Origin: Oceanobacillus sojae
GTDB lineage: Bacteria; Bacillota; Bacilli; Bacillales; Amphibacillaceae
NCBI RefSeq assembly: GCF_007991515.1
Contig: NZ_BJYM01000014.1
Location: 1-64,000, forward strand
Length of the DNA stretch: 64,000 nt
Direction: 5' to 3'
Position 1 is the first letter of the stretch; each line of letters begins with the position of its first letter. Below the pieces are notes generated by a model. The model was not told where the DNA came from and made no database searches. It was given only the letters and a program-made list of their open reading frames with translations. Position numbers and translations under genes: made by a program. This document shows positions 7,667 through 16,737 of this stretch, piece by piece.

Positions 7667-8527
7667 ATGGATATAAAACAATTTGGTAAAGAATTTATGA
7701 AACGTTTTTCCGAGAATAATACGACACTACTTGCAGCTGCACTTGCTTATTATTTTCTATTAGCCGTCTTCCCGCTTCTTATCGTTGGCTTTGCAATTAT
7801 TCCCTATTTTAACATAAGCCCGGACGACGCTGTTGGATTTATTGGATCCATCTTACCGCAAGAATTAGCTTCAACCTTCGAAGAAAATATCGTCAGTCTG
7901 GTGGAAACACCCCGTGGCGGATTGTTAACCGTGGGGATTTTAGGTACTATCTGGTCTGCATCAAATGGAATTAATGCATTTATTCAAGTCTCAAACCAGG
8001 CGTTTGAAGTGGAAGAGACAAGACCGTTCATTAAGGTGCGCGGAACAGCTGTCCTGTTGACTATCGGATTACTTTTAGCAGCAATTTCATCTATCACTCT
8101 GCTTGTTTTCGGTGATGTTATTGTTAATTTCTTAATCTCCTTTGTCGGCATCAGTGAAGGAACAGGACTTATTCTGCAAATATCACGTTTAATCATGGTA
8201 ATTGTAATTGTTACTGCTATCTTATTGGGATTGTATCGTTTTGCTCCAAATAAGAAGCTTCCTTTCAAGCATATTCTGCCAGGTACATTAACAGCAAGTA
8301 TTCTATGGTTAGTAAGCTCATTTGCTTTTTCTATTTATGTATCTAATTTTGGCAACTACTCAGCTACTTACGGAAGTCTTGGGGGAATTATCATCCTGAT
8401 GATCTGGTTCTTCTTAACAGGTGTTATCCTCTTGGTAGGGGCCTTGCTAAATAGTATGTATCACCAGAAAAAAGTAGATGATTCCACGGAAGCTAGAGAA
8501 GAAACTGCAGCTGGTAAGGAAGAATAA
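7667..8527 (+). CDS. YihY/BrkB family membrane protein
   Basis: A 286-residue integral membrane protein with about six hydrophobic segments and the family signatures TTLLAAALAYYFLLAVFP, NGINAFIQVSNQAF and YATYGSLGGIIILMIWFF-like end. The YihY/UPF0761 (formerly RNase BN, BrkB) family lies in the cytoplasmic membrane; its role is not firmly known. I start at the ATG (7667) behind GGAGG rather than at the in-frame TTG at 7655, which is part of the ribosome site. The C-terminal tail is acidic. Confidence 0.88.
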   Translation: MDIKQFGKEFMKRFSENNTTLLAAALAYYFLLAVFPLLIVGFAIIPYFNISPDDAVGFIGSILPQELASTFEENIVSLVETPRGGLLTVGILGTIWSASNGINAFIQVSNQAFEVEETRPFIKVRGTAVLLTIGLLLAAISSITLLVFGDVIVNFLISFVGISEGTGLILQISRLIMVIVIVTAILLGLYRFAPNKKLPFKHILPGTLTASILWLVSSFAFSIYVSNFGNYSATYGSLGGIIILMIWFFLTGVILLVGALLNSMYHQKKVDDSTEAREETAAGKEE

Positions 8528-8529
8528 TT

Positions 8530-8572
8530 AAACAAAGCCCTGTCTTTTTATAATGAAGTCAGGGCTTTGTTT
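8530..8572. terminator. Terminator after YihY gene, bidirectional
   Basis: Arms AAACAAAGCCCTG (8530-8542) and CAGGGCTTTGTTT (8560-8572) around a 17-base loop, with a T-run after the second arm. It lies between the convergent YihY and Eis-like genes. Confidence 0.8.
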
Positions 8573-8600
8573 TCACTTATAGGAATGTTTCTGCGTCTCT

Positions 8601-9776
8601 CTAGAAAAAGTCGGCCAGGTATGGATGCTGTTTTTTAGGTAAATACGTGTCCAGCTTTACTATATTATCCAAGTCACCAGAAATAAACGCTTGCTGATAT
8701 AGCTGCTCCAGCGTTATTTTCCCTAATAAAAGCATTGCTAATTGCTGAATACTCAACGATGCAGTCAAATTCTGTTCTGCCGGATTTTCTGTTTTTTCTA
8801 TGTGGTGCGTTCCATTTTGAAAATGAATCTGATAAAAACCGCTATTTTCCTCACAAATTTCATCTTTCACTTTAATGGTATAAGTCTCTTCCCTGTCTCC
8901 CTGCTTTAAAAATGGATACACCTTTAGAAAAGACTCTACATCTACAATTCTCGTCATAAAATATGGTTTTTGCTCCTGCTTTGCTCTTGGCTCTTCCATA
9001 AAAAGCGGAAGTAAATCATCATCTGGGAGCGTCAAGTGTACTTCCTTTGCCATAGAATCATGATTGGAAATAAACTGAAGCAGCCTTTTTTTGCTGTCTG
9101 GAGTAATCGCAACCCATTCATCAATATTCATCTTGCTATCTTTTACTTTATAGCGTATATAGCCGTCAACGTTTCCCTTATCATCATAACTAATCGCTGT
9201 ATTCAGCTCTTTCTTGCTGAAGATTTTATGCTCCCACCAATGATCATCGCGGGCGAGCATACCTGTATACTGCTTCGTGTATTCCTGATAAGCTTCCTTT
9301 AAAACGGATTCTTCTCCTGCCTTCATGCGTTGTACATTACCATTTATGCCCTTAAACTTTGGTACGCGCTCCATCGGAATTGTAAACTGCATTTCATTGA
9401 TTGTCATTTCCCAGCCGAATTTTCTGTAGAATGGAACACTGAATGGTGCCAGATAAGAAACAAGATAGCCTTCTTTTTTCATTTCTCTAATAGCATGGAT
9501 AAGCAGTTGACGAACAGCCCCCTTCCTCCGATATTCAGGCCATGTGGCAACTGAAGAAATGCCCCCAGTTTTTATGATTTTTCCATGAATACGTGTTTCT
9601 AATGGAATAAGATGAACCTTGGCAGCCAGATTTTCTCCCTCCAGCCATCCCCATACCGTTTCATGTTTTTTTGCTTCCTTTTTCTTTTCTATTTCTTCCG
9701 GTGCAGGTGTAAATTGAAAGGCAAAAGCGGATAACTCATAAATTTCATCATTTGTGATTGGAATCTGTTGAATCAT
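8601..9776 (-). CDS. Eis-like GNAT acetyltransferase with SCP2-type domain
   Basis: About 391 residues. An N-terminal GNAT domain with the acetyl-CoA loop WPEYRRKGAVRQLL (about 80-93) is followed by a second GNAT-like region and a C-terminal sterol-carrier-like domain (about 300-391), the Eis architecture. Eis enzymes N-acetylate amines, including aminoglycosides in Mycobacterium; the substrate here is unknown. Of the two close ATGs I choose 9776, because GAGGAGG directly abuts the first. The ydeI-like gene follows upstream on the same strand, 30 bases away. Confidence 0.82.
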   Translation of the reverse strand: MIQQIPITNDEIYELSAFAFQFTPAPEEIEKKKEAKKHETVWGWLEGENLAAKVHLIPLETRIHGKIIKTGGISSVATWPEYRRKGAVRQLLIHAIREMKKEGYLVSYLAPFSVPFYRKFGWEMTINEMQFTIPMERVPKFKGINGNVQRMKAGEESVLKEAYQEYTKQYTGMLARDDHWWEHKIFSKKELNTAISYDDKGNVDGYIRYKVKDSKMNIDEWVAITPDSKKRLLQFISNHDSMAKEVHLTLPDDDLLPLFMEEPRAKQEQKPYFMTRIVDVESFLKVYPFLKQGDREETYTIKVKDEICEENSGFYQIHFQNGTHHIEKTENPAEQNLTASLSIQQLAMLLLGKITLEQLYQQAFISGDLDNIVKLDTYLPKKQHPYLADFF

Positions 9777-9806
9777 AACCATCCTCCTCTTTTCGATAAA
9801 ACTGAC

Positions 9807-10457
9807 TTACTTCTTCTGTTGCCGGTACAGATCAATCGATTTATACCCTTGAGACAAAATATCAAACATCTGCTGTTTACGCTTAGCACGTGTCTTTTGC
9901 TGTTTTGCAGAAAATAAAAAACGGGCCCAGTCTTTTTGATAACCTGGTGTCAAACTTTGATAAAATGAAAGTATATCTGGATCATCAGCTAATAATGCTT
10001 CAATATCTTTTATATTTTCAGCATAATCCGCCACACGCTGGCTTGCAGAGACTGTTTTCTTCTTTGTTCGCTGCTCGCGTTTTAAGCCAATAACAGTAAA
10101 TACATCATCCATACGCACCATACGGGAAAATTTCAAATCACTATGAGGTACATAACCTTCCTCGTCCACCTTCATTGCCGGAAAAATCTCATCCCTGTGG
10201 ATAGACGTGTTATAGCGCTTATTCCCCTTTTTGGGATAGGCAAAAAATAAGTAACCCTTTGGAAGCAGTAACTGGCGTTCTATAACTTCCTTTGTATGTA
10301 CAACCATCTCATCCAGGGTTTCTACAAAAATAAAAATAGCATCATGCTCTTGCTCAAGTGTCTGGTTTTGTCCTGTAAATATATCATAATCTTTTGGCTG
10401 ATTGATGACAGCCATGTTTTTGTACTTATTGAGATTTAATTTATCTATAATCGCCAC
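9807..10457 (-). CDS. YdeI/OmpD-associated family protein
   Basis: About 216 residues. The N-terminal half has an INQPKDYDIF segment as in a DUF3052-like fold. The C-terminal half (about 130-216) is a Lys/Arg-rich helical YdeI domain with LTPGYQKDWARFLFSAKQ. YdeI-type proteins are linked to envelope stress and peptide resistance in enterobacteria; no activity is established for the Bacillus forms. I take GTG at 10457, six bases after AGGGAG, over the ATG at 10478, which lacks a ribosome site. Probably co-transcribed with the Eis-like gene. Confidence 0.72.
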   Translation of the reverse strand: MAIIDKLNLNKYKNMAVINQPKDYDIFTGQNQTLEQEHDAIFIFVETLDEMVVHTKEVIERQLLLPKGYLFFAYPKKGNKRYNTSIHRDEIFPAMKVDEEGYVPHSDLKFSRMVRMDDVFTVIGLKREQRTKKKTVSASQRVADYAENIKDIEALLADDPDILSFYQSLTPGYQKDWARFLFSAKQQKTRAKRKQQMFDILSQGYKSIDLYRQQKK

Positions 10458-10566
10458 TATATTCACTCCCTGCTTCATCCAAATATATCATTGTGCCTCA
10501 CTTTTTACCAAGAAGGCCCGTTAATCCTAAAAAAAGCTTTTTTTATTCCTTTTAATTAAATAATGC

Positions 10567-11238
10567 CTATTCGTTCTTCTCTAATTCTAAATGATTCACA
10601 ATAAACGGTACCAGTGTATTCATCGGGTTAATAATTTTCTTCGATGTTTTTTCTTCAACTTGCTTAGCTGCATCAACCATGGATAATTGAGCAATGGAAA
10701 TAATTTTATTGTCTTCCTTCACAGCCTGGTCTAAATATTTGTAAATTTTTTGATTGTATTTTCCCTTTAGCCCCCGCATGATCAAGTCAAACGAATTGCC
10801 GATAACCGCAACTTCTAAATCTAAAGATTTTTGATGGTAATCAGCATACTGTTTAAGCCGATCTATTGTTCCTTGAATTGTTGCCGGATTTGTAAAAAGA
10901 ATTTTCTGGGGCTGCTCTATATTAGAGATAAAAGCAAAGAAAGGCTCGTCGATTTTAATAATTGGAACAGAGATAGAAAGCTGATCTTCCTTTAAAACAG
11001 CAATATAGTTTGTACAGGTGATAAGGATAGCATCAACATCACATTGAGCAATCCACTCTATTTGTTCATTCACTCTATTTTGAGCATCTGCTTCTTGAAA
11101 TTTTTCATCTGAAGTAACTCGATGCATTAATCCTGGATCAGTAAAATGAATCAATTCAATATCATACGCGGAAAATGCCTCATCTATATATCCTATATTT
11201 GAATAATGAGCATGTAAGCAGCCTAATCTTTTTCTCAA
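10567..11238 (-). CDS. Asp/Glu/hydantoin racemase-like family protein
   Basis: A 223-residue protein with the racemase-superfamily layout: an N-terminal G-C-LHAHYSNI segment and ILITCTNYI (about 73-81), the first Cys-containing loop of Asp/Glu racemases. The second catalytic Cys near the C-terminus is not obvious, since the region reads SIAQLSMVDAAK. Activity as a racemase is therefore doubtful and it may use another substrate. It starts with TTG after a weak GGGG. It stands alone, between the ydeI-like gene and gnd. Confidence 0.65.
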   Translation of the reverse strand: MRKRLGCLHAHYSNIGYIDEAFSAYDIELIHFTDPGLMHRVTSDEKFQEADAQNRVNEQIEWIAQCDVDAILITCTNYIAVLKEDQLSISVPIIKIDEPFFAFISNIEQPQKILFTNPATIQGTIDRLKQYADYHQKSLDLEVAVIGNSFDLIMRGLKGKYNQKIYKYLDQAVKEDNKIISIAQLSMVDAAKQVEEKTSKKIINPMNTLVPFIVNHLELEKNE

Positions 11239-11297
11239 ATTTACCCCATCCCCAACAGATACTTTAAATATAGCTTACAAACTTCTTTCTCACTTAT

Positions 11298-11333
11298 AAA
11301 AAAATCCCAGAATCAAAGCTATTTGATTCCAGG
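11298..11333 (-). terminator. Terminator of gnd
   Basis: Minus-strand hairpin GAATCAAA/TTTGATTC with a four-base loop, extended by CTGG-type pairs and followed by GGGATTTTTTT. It lies about 45 bases after the gnd stop. Confidence 0.8.
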
Positions 11334-11378
11334 ACATTCTTTCATTATCAAACACAAGAAACTTTTTTTACATGGCCA

Positions 11379-12785
11379 TTAAAACCATTGAGAGTGGAAG
11401 ACACCATCTTTATCTTTACGTTCATACGTATGCGCACCAAAGTAATCACGCTGTGCCTGGATTAAGTTAGCAGGCAGATTCTCTGAACGATAGCTGTCAT
11501 AATAAGCAATTGCACTTGCAAATGTCGGTACTGCCACCCCATGCTGAACTGCTAAAGAAACAACCTTACGAAGAGAAGCTTGGTATCCTTCTACAATTTC
11601 TTTGAAATAAGGATCAAGCATAAGGTTTGGTAAATCCTCCTCACGATCATAGGCATCTTTGATTTTTTGCAGGAAGTTTGCACGGATAATACATCCGCCG
11701 CGCCAAATCATTGCGATATCACCATATTTCAAGTTCCAGTTATTTGCTTCAGAAGCCGCACGCATTTGTGCAAAGCCTTGTGCGTAAGAAACAATTTTAC
11801 TCATGTAAAGTGCCTGCCGGATTGCTTCGATAAGCTCTTCCTTGCTCTCTGATACTTCTGCTTTAGCAGGGCCGGAGAGTACTTTGCTTGCATTTACACG
11901 TTCTTCTTTTAAGGAAGAAATAAAACGGGCAAACACGGACTCTGTAATTAATGGAAGTGGTACACCTAAGTCCAGTGCGTTTTTGCTTGTCCATTTTCCA
12001 GTACCTTTTTGTCCTGCTTTATCAAGAATCACTTCAACCAACGGCTTCCCGGTTTCATCATCGACTTTCGTGAAAATATCTGCAGTAATTTCAATCAGGA
12101 AGCTGTCCAGCTCTCCTTTATTCCATTCTTTAAATACTTCATGCAGCTCTTTTGCATCTAAACCGGCAACATTCTTCATTAGATCATATGCCTCAGCGAT
12201 CAACTGCATATCTCCATATTCAATACCATTATGAACCATTTTCACAAAATGGCCTGCACCATTTGGTCCAATGTAAGTAACACATGGCTCACCATCTACT
12301 TTGGCAGAAATAGCTTCAAAGATTGGTGCAACCAGATCATAAGCTTCTTTTTGTCCGCCAGGCATCATAGAAGGCCCCTTGAGAGCTCCTTCTTCCCCGC
12401 CGGATACACCAGTTCCAATGAAATGAATACCCGTTTTATCTAATTCTTCGTTACGGCGCATTGTATCTTCATAGAGGGTGTTTCCACCATCAATTAAGAC
12501 ATCGCCATCCTCTAAATATGGCTGCAGGGATGCGATAGTTGCATCTGTTGCAGGGCCAGCTTTCACCATAAGCATAATTCTGCGGGGCTTCTCAAGTGAT
12601 TGAACGAAATCTTCAATTGTTTTTGCACCATAGAAGTTTTTTCCTTTTGCTTCGTTTTCCATAAAGTGTTCTGTCTTTTCATAGGTGCGGTTAAAAACAG
12701 AAACCGCAAAGCCTCGGCTCTCTATATTTAATGCAATATTTTTTCCCATCACGGCTAGACCGATAACACCAATTTCCTGCTTCAT
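11379..12785 (-). CDS. gnd: 6-phosphogluconate dehydrogenase, decarboxylating
   Basis: A 468-residue enzyme of the oxidative pentose phosphate pathway converting 6-phosphogluconate to ribulose 5-phosphate, CO2 and reduced NAD(P). Visible features are the Rossmann start [16 protein letters not shown], the substrate loop [21 protein letters not shown] (SGGxxGA), [17 protein letters not shown] with the catalytic Lys, and the C-terminal [16 protein letters not shown] start at ATG 12785 behind GAGGAAAG; the frame extends 26 codons further without support. Length fits the GndA family. Confidence 0.95.
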   Translation of the reverse strand: MKQEIGVIGLAVMGKNIALNIESRGFAVSVFNRTYEKTEHFMENEAKGKNFYGAKTIEDFVQSLEKPRRIMLMVKAGPATDATIASLQPYLEDGDVLIDGGNTLYEDTMRRNEELDKTGIHFIGTGVSGGEEGALKGPSMMPGGQKEAYDLVAPIFEAISAKVDGEPCVTYIGPNGAGHFVKMVHNGIEYGDMQLIAEAYDLMKNVAGLDAKELHEVFKEWNKGELDSFLIEITADIFTKVDDETGKPLVEVILDKAGQKGTGKWTSKNALDLGVPLPLITESVFARFISSLKEERVNASKVLSGPAKAEVSESKEELIEAIRQALYMSKIVSYAQGFAQMRAASEANNWNLKYGDIAMIWRGGCIIRANFLQKIKDAYDREEDLPNLMLDPYFKEIVEGYQASLRKVVSLAVQHGVAVPTFASAIAYYDSYRSENLPANLIQAQRDYFGAHTYERKDKDGVFHSQWF

Positions 12786-12950
12786 ATATACTCTTTCCTC
12801 TCTGCCTAAAAAATTTAAATTGAATCTTTTCTTATTATAACGGATTTCTTCTGTAGAAACCAACCCTCACGTTTTCTTTTCTTAATAATGAGATAAGTCA
12901 GACGAATCAACATGCCAATTCAGACTATACTAGGTTGCTCAAAATTCATA

Positions 12951-13003
12951 AAAAAATCACCAATCCGCAGCATCACATCAGACTGCGAATTGATGATTTT
13001 TTA
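12951..13003. terminator. Terminator after cotD
   Basis: Hairpin with arms AAAAAATCA/TGATTTTTT and inner CGCAG/CTGCG. On the minus strand the final arm gives a run of seven T, so it ends the cotD transcript. Confidence 0.7.
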
Positions 13004-13019
13004 TTCAGATCCTAATCCT

Positions 13020-13427
13020 TCAGCATCCACAAGGGCCTTGGGGTGGGCAAGGATGATGCGGTTTTCCGCACATAACATGCTGTTCTTTAATATCATTTAC
13101 AACAGATTCTGTATGAGGAAAATAGTGTTTGTGTGTTGTCATATGTTTGTTAACATTTGTAGTATGACTAGGATGGATATGCTTTACCTCAGTATTAGAA
13201 ACGTTTGTTTTTACGTATTGCTTTGTTGGAGACACTTGTGTCGGACCTTGTTGCGTAGGTGATACTTGTGGAGCACAAAATTCCGGTTGCATTTGTTGCT
13301 GCGGCATTTGCTGCATTGGCATTTGCTGTGACATATTATTGCAATTCCCTTTCATAGAAGCTCCTTGTACCTGTTGGTTCCCCCAGCCTTGATTGAATTG
13401 TCCTTGATGATGTTTACTACCTCTCAC
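13020..13427 (-). CDS. cotD: CotD-family spore coat protein
   Basis: About 135 residues, rich in His, Gln, Pro and Cys, with tandem QQMPMQQMPQQQMQ, repeated QVSPTQQ/QVSPTKQ and the CotD-type core HIHPSHTTNVNKHM...HYFPHTES followed by a Cys/Pro-rich end HHPCPPQGPCGC. CotD is an inner coat protein made in the mother cell under sigma K. I start at GTG 13427, eight bases after AAAGGAGGT, because the ATG at 13448 precedes that ribosome site. High confidence for coat protein family. Confidence 0.85.
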   Translation of the reverse strand: MRGSKHHQGQFNQGWGNQQVQGASMKGNCNNMSQQMPMQQMPQQQMQPEFCAPQVSPTQQGPTQVSPTKQYVKTNVSNTEVKHIHPSHTTNVNKHMTTHKHYFPHTESVVNDIKEQHVMCGKPHHPCPPQGPCGC

Positions 13428-13540
13428 CGTAAAGGACCTCCTTTCCATTTCTTTAATCTTTCTCTATAGACTATGTACACTCATCATAGTCGGTTTGATA
13501 TAAAGACCTATTTTTCAGGAATTTCTCCTCTATTCTTATC

Positions 13541-13592
13541 CATCAAAAAGTCCCTGACAGACGGTAACCCGATTGCCAGGGTATTTTTGATG
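13541..13592 (-). terminator. Hairpin downstream of the P450 gene
   Basis: Arms CATCAAAAAGTCCCTG and CAGGGTATTTTTGATG enclose about 20 bases. It sits between the P450 stop and cotD, and gives a T5 tract on either strand. Confidence 0.65.
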
Positions 13593-13678
13593 GGCAGCTT
13601 TTTTAAAATACAAACTTACCTTAAAGCATTATTTTTAACAAGGAGCCTTTAAGGTTATTCAAATACTATTTAATCTCA

Positions 13679-14926
13679 TCACTTTTTCAACTGTGCCTCT
13701 TTGATAATTACTCCACTTTTCGGAACCGGCGGAATATCATTCATTTCATAGCTTAAATCCTGCTCTGTAAATTCAAAAGAAAGGTTGTTCACGAAAAAAT
13801 CCAGTGTTGTTTTTAATACATCTATTGTCATCCACTCACCGGCACAACGATGACCGATATTAAATTCTCCTCCACCTTGTGGAATAAAGTTAAACGGCGA
13901 TTCCTTCCATGCTTGAAATCGTTCTGGTTGAAAGCTATCCGGTCTATCCCAAATATCCGGGTCGTGATTTGTACCGTATAAATCTAATAAGGTTAATGTT
14001 CCTTCTTCAAAAGTATATCCATTCCAGTTGAAATCTTCTTTAACTCGCGCAGGAGCAACAGGGAAAAATGGATAGAATCGTCTTACTTCCTGAATAAAAT
14101 GCTGTATGTCTTCCTCTGAAGCCAATTTTTCCACTTCCTCCGGGTAATCATAAACAGCCAGAAGAACAAAATCAATATACACAGCAATTGCTGTAATTGG
14201 GCGCAATAAATTTAATAATTCGACTGCAGCGATTTGAACATCAAGTAATTCACCATCTAAATCACGATGCATTGCAAAATGGTATACCGGGCTATCCTTA
14301 CTGACCTCTGCAGATTTTTTGCGTATTCTCTCTAACAAGCCCGCTATCCGTTCCTCTGCTTTGGCCCTCGAGCTTCTTGCCTGCCAATGATTCCATCCAA
14401 CTGTCCCGGCTTCTTCAAACATGTCACTTAATTGATCAGCCCATTCCGGCACATCCGCTTCTTGATAAGGTACTCCCGTCCAGCGTAAGGCGGCTTGCGT
14501 TAATATATGTTTTGCCGCTTGATAAATTTGTATTTCCGTATTGGAATGTTGTTTTATTTCCCTCTCCCATTCTTCCCGAATAATAGCAGACATCTCTTCC
14601 AGACCTGCCTTTGTCATAAGCGACATAAACATAGCTTTTCGATGGTGATGTTCTGCACCGTCTAATCCTTGAACTCCCCCTTCTCCAAATAATGTCTTTT
14701 GAATCCGGCCAGGGGTGGCATCTTTCCGGGAGAACCTGGTATTATCATAAAAAAGCTCTGCCTCTTTCTCACCTACCATACAAATGGTTTTTTCACCTAG
14801 AAGTCTTGTTTCAAATATACGTGATTCAAATTTATCCGAGCGATTGGTTACAAAACGATACCCTTCATCTAAAAGCTTCAGCGTATGATCCAGACCTTTG
14901 TCTTTTGGCATATGTGTCTCCGACAT
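13679..14926 (-). CDS. CYP152 fatty-acid peroxygenase (cytochrome P450)
   Basis: A 415-residue cytosolic P450 of the CYP152 (P450-BS-beta/YbdT) group, which uses hydrogen peroxide to hydroxylate long-chain fatty acids. The heme Cys is residue 361 in FNIGHRCAGE; BS-beta has Cys363. The conserved Arg-Pro pair that binds the fatty-acid carboxylate is in LLNLLRPITAIAVYI (about 240). Gln86 in GVQGLDG occupies the position of Gln85 in BS-beta, where the decarboxylase OleT has His, so hydroxylation is more likely than terminal-alkene formation (inference). Strong GAGGGTG ribosome site. No redox partner gene nearby, as expected for a peroxygenase. Confidence 0.92.
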   Translation of the reverse strand: MSETHMPKDKGLDHTLKLLDEGYRFVTNRSDKFESRIFETRLLGEKTICMVGEKEAELFYDNTRFSRKDATPGRIQKTLFGEGGVQGLDGAEHHHRKAMFMSLMTKAGLEEMSAIIREEWEREIKQHSNTEIQIYQAAKHILTQAALRWTGVPYQEADVPEWADQLSDMFEEAGTVGWNHWQARSSRAKAEERIAGLLERIRKKSAEVSKDSPVYHFAMHRDLDGELLDVQIAAVELLNLLRPITAIAVYIDFVLLAVYDYPEEVEKLASEEDIQHFIQEVRRFYPFFPVAPARVKEDFNWNGYTFEEGTLTLLDLYGTNHDPDIWDRPDSFQPERFQAWKESPFNFIPQGGGEFNIGHRCAGEWMTIDVLKTTLDFFVNNLSFEFTEQDLSYEMNDIPPVPKSGVIIKEAQLKK

Positions 14927-15155
14927 TTTAATTCACCCTCCATAAATAATATCTCTTAATATTATCGTTCCTTTTTTATTTCCAACTTAAACAAAAAAAC
15001 CGGAGTCTGGTTTAACAAGTTCCAATCCTGTAAAATAACTGCCTTAATTAGAAAGTAAATAAAGCAGAACAAAAGAAATTAGATTAATTACATTCACACT
15101 TGGGAAACTATATACAAGGAAGGTTAAAATTTAGTCAGTTACTGGAGTGATAAGA

Positions 15156-15425
15156 ATGGAATTTTTAACAGGATACTTACCAATCATGATTGGTATTGGT
15201 GCTATTCTATTTCTAATAAGTATATTTTTAAAAGAGAAGCGAATCGTACCGCCAATGGTTGTCAGCTCACTCAGTTTGATTTGTATATTCCTCAGTTATT
15301 TCTTTGAGGGAAGAGAGGAATCTCTTATAGGTGATATAAGTCTGGCTGCTTTTATCAGCTCCACAGCTGTTCTTATACTGATGGTGATTATTTCCTGGAC
15401 TCGTACACATCCAAAAAATAAATAA
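15156..15425 (+). CDS. Small hypothetical membrane protein
   Basis: An 89-residue protein with three predicted membrane helices (about 7-25, 34-52 and 63-83) and a short basic tail. I do not recognise a family. GGAGTGA lies five bases before the ATG at 15156, so I prefer this to the GTG at 15147, which is part of that site. It stands alone between the P450 gene and the LhgO operon, and ends in a shared terminator. Confidence 0.6.
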   Translation: MEFLTGYLPIMIGIGAILFLISIFLKEKRIVPPMVVSSLSLICIFLSYFFEGREESLIGDISLAAFISSTAVLILMVIISWTRTHPKNK

Positions 15426-15440
15426 TTATTTAAACCTAAA

Positions 15441-15478
15441 AAAGGCTGCCTCCTCTTGTACACGAGAAGGCAGCCCTT
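15441..15478. terminator. Bidirectional terminator before the LhgO operon end
   Basis: Arms AAAGGCTGCCTcCTC and GAGaAGGCAGCCCTT, loop of about eight bases, with A/T-rich flanks on both sides. It separates the small membrane protein gene from the convergent lhgO-like gene. Confidence 0.75.
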
Positions 15479-15503
15479 AAATAATTGTTCAAGAAAATTG
15501 ATT

Positions 15504-16709
15504 TCATATTACTGATTCCATTTTTTGATTAAATCGTTTAGCTATTTCTTTTCCAATTTCAATTGAGCATGTAGCAGCAGGAGATGGAGCATTCAATACA
15601 TGCAGACTGTACGCATTTTCTTCAAAATAAAAATCATCCAGCATAGTCCCGTCAGGCTTCATTGCTTGTGCGCGGACTCCAGCTTCCATCGGCCTGATAT
15701 CCTCTGCATTTAATGAAGGTATTAATTTTTGCGCTTCCTTTACAAATGCTTTTTTACTAAATGAACGATAGTATTCACCGACAGCTTCCCTGATATTTTT
15801 TAAGCCCATTCGATAAAGACCGGGGAAGGTGAGGATTTGCGATGTTTCTTTTAAATTAAAACCGATTTTTTGATACGCTTCTTTTTTAAACCCAAGCACT
15901 GCATTAGGTCCGACGTCTACCCCGCCGCTAATCATATTTGTAAAATGCACGCCTAAAAATGGTAAATCAGGATTGGGTACCGGATAAATAAGTGTCTCTA
16001 CATAATGTTCAATACGTTCATCTAATTCAAAATACTCGCCTCGAAATGGAATAATTTGAACATCTGTCTTGATATTAGCCATACGTGCCAGTTTATCACT
16101 ATATAACCCGGCACAATTAATCAAATAATCTGCTTCATACTTCTCCTGGCTGGTTACTACAGTTATTATCTCTTTCTCAATTTGTATATCTTTTACTTCA
16201 TTATGTAAACGCAGTTCCCCGCCATTCTCTACGAAAAGCTCTCCATACTTCTCAGTAACCTTTTTAAAATCAACGATTCCTGTATTTTTAACATGTATTC
16301 CGCCGACTGTATTTACAAATGGTTCTATTTCTTTAACCTCATCACTATTTAAGAGCTCTACATCTAAACCATTTTCTATTCCTCTTTCATATAACTTATT
16401 CATATTTGCGATCTGAGACTCGTCGGTAGCCACAATCACCTTGCCGCATTGATTGTACTTTATATCATGTGTATCGCAGAATTCTACCATCGACTTGGAG
16501 CCATTCCGGGCAAATCTTGCTTTATAGGACCCCGGTTTGTAATAGATTCCTGAATGAATCACACCGCTATTATGTCCCGTCTGATGCTTCGCCACCTCTG
16601 TTTCTTTATCTACAACAACAATTTTTTTATCCTGATGGATTTTTGATAGCTGATAAGCAGTGCTTAAGCCAATAATTCCTGCTCCAACAATTAGGACATC
16701 TACCTTCAT
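15504..16709 (-). CDS. lhgO: L-2-hydroxyglutarate oxidase family flavoprotein
   Basis: About 401 residues, a DAO-fold FAD enzyme starting with the dinucleotide motif VLIVGAGIIGLSTAYQL and containing HQTGHNSGVIHSGIYYKPGS, the signature of LhgO/YgaF, plus RAQAMKPDGTMLDDF near the C-terminus. LhgO oxidises L-2-hydroxyglutarate to 2-oxoglutarate, passing electrons to the respiratory chain. Start ATG 16709 follows AGGAGGGGG; the longer frame overlapping the glcF-like gene is not supported. It is the last gene of a TRAP-glcD-glcF operon, so the true substrate may be another 2-hydroxy acid taken up by that transporter. Confidence 0.85.
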   Translation of the reverse strand: MKVDVLIVGAGIIGLSTAYQLSKIHQDKKIVVVDKETEVAKHQTGHNSGVIHSGIYYKPGSYKARFARNGSKSMVEFCDTHDIKYNQCGKVIVATDESQIANMNKLYERGIENGLDVELLNSDEVKEIEPFVNTVGGIHVKNTGIVDFKKVTEKYGELFVENGGELRLHNEVKDIQIEKEIITVVTSQEKYEADYLINCAGLYSDKLARMANIKTDVQIIPFRGEYFELDERIEHYVETLIYPVPNPDLPFLGVHFTNMISGGVDVGPNAVLGFKKEAYQKIGFNLKETSQILTFPGLYRMGLKNIREAVGEYYRSFSKKAFVKEAQKLIPSLNAEDIRPMEAGVRAQAMKPDGTMLDDFYFEENAYSLHVLNAPSPAATCSIEIGKEIAKRFNQKMESVI

Positions 16710-16737
16710 TTTACCCCCTCCTGTCTTTTGCCAATTT

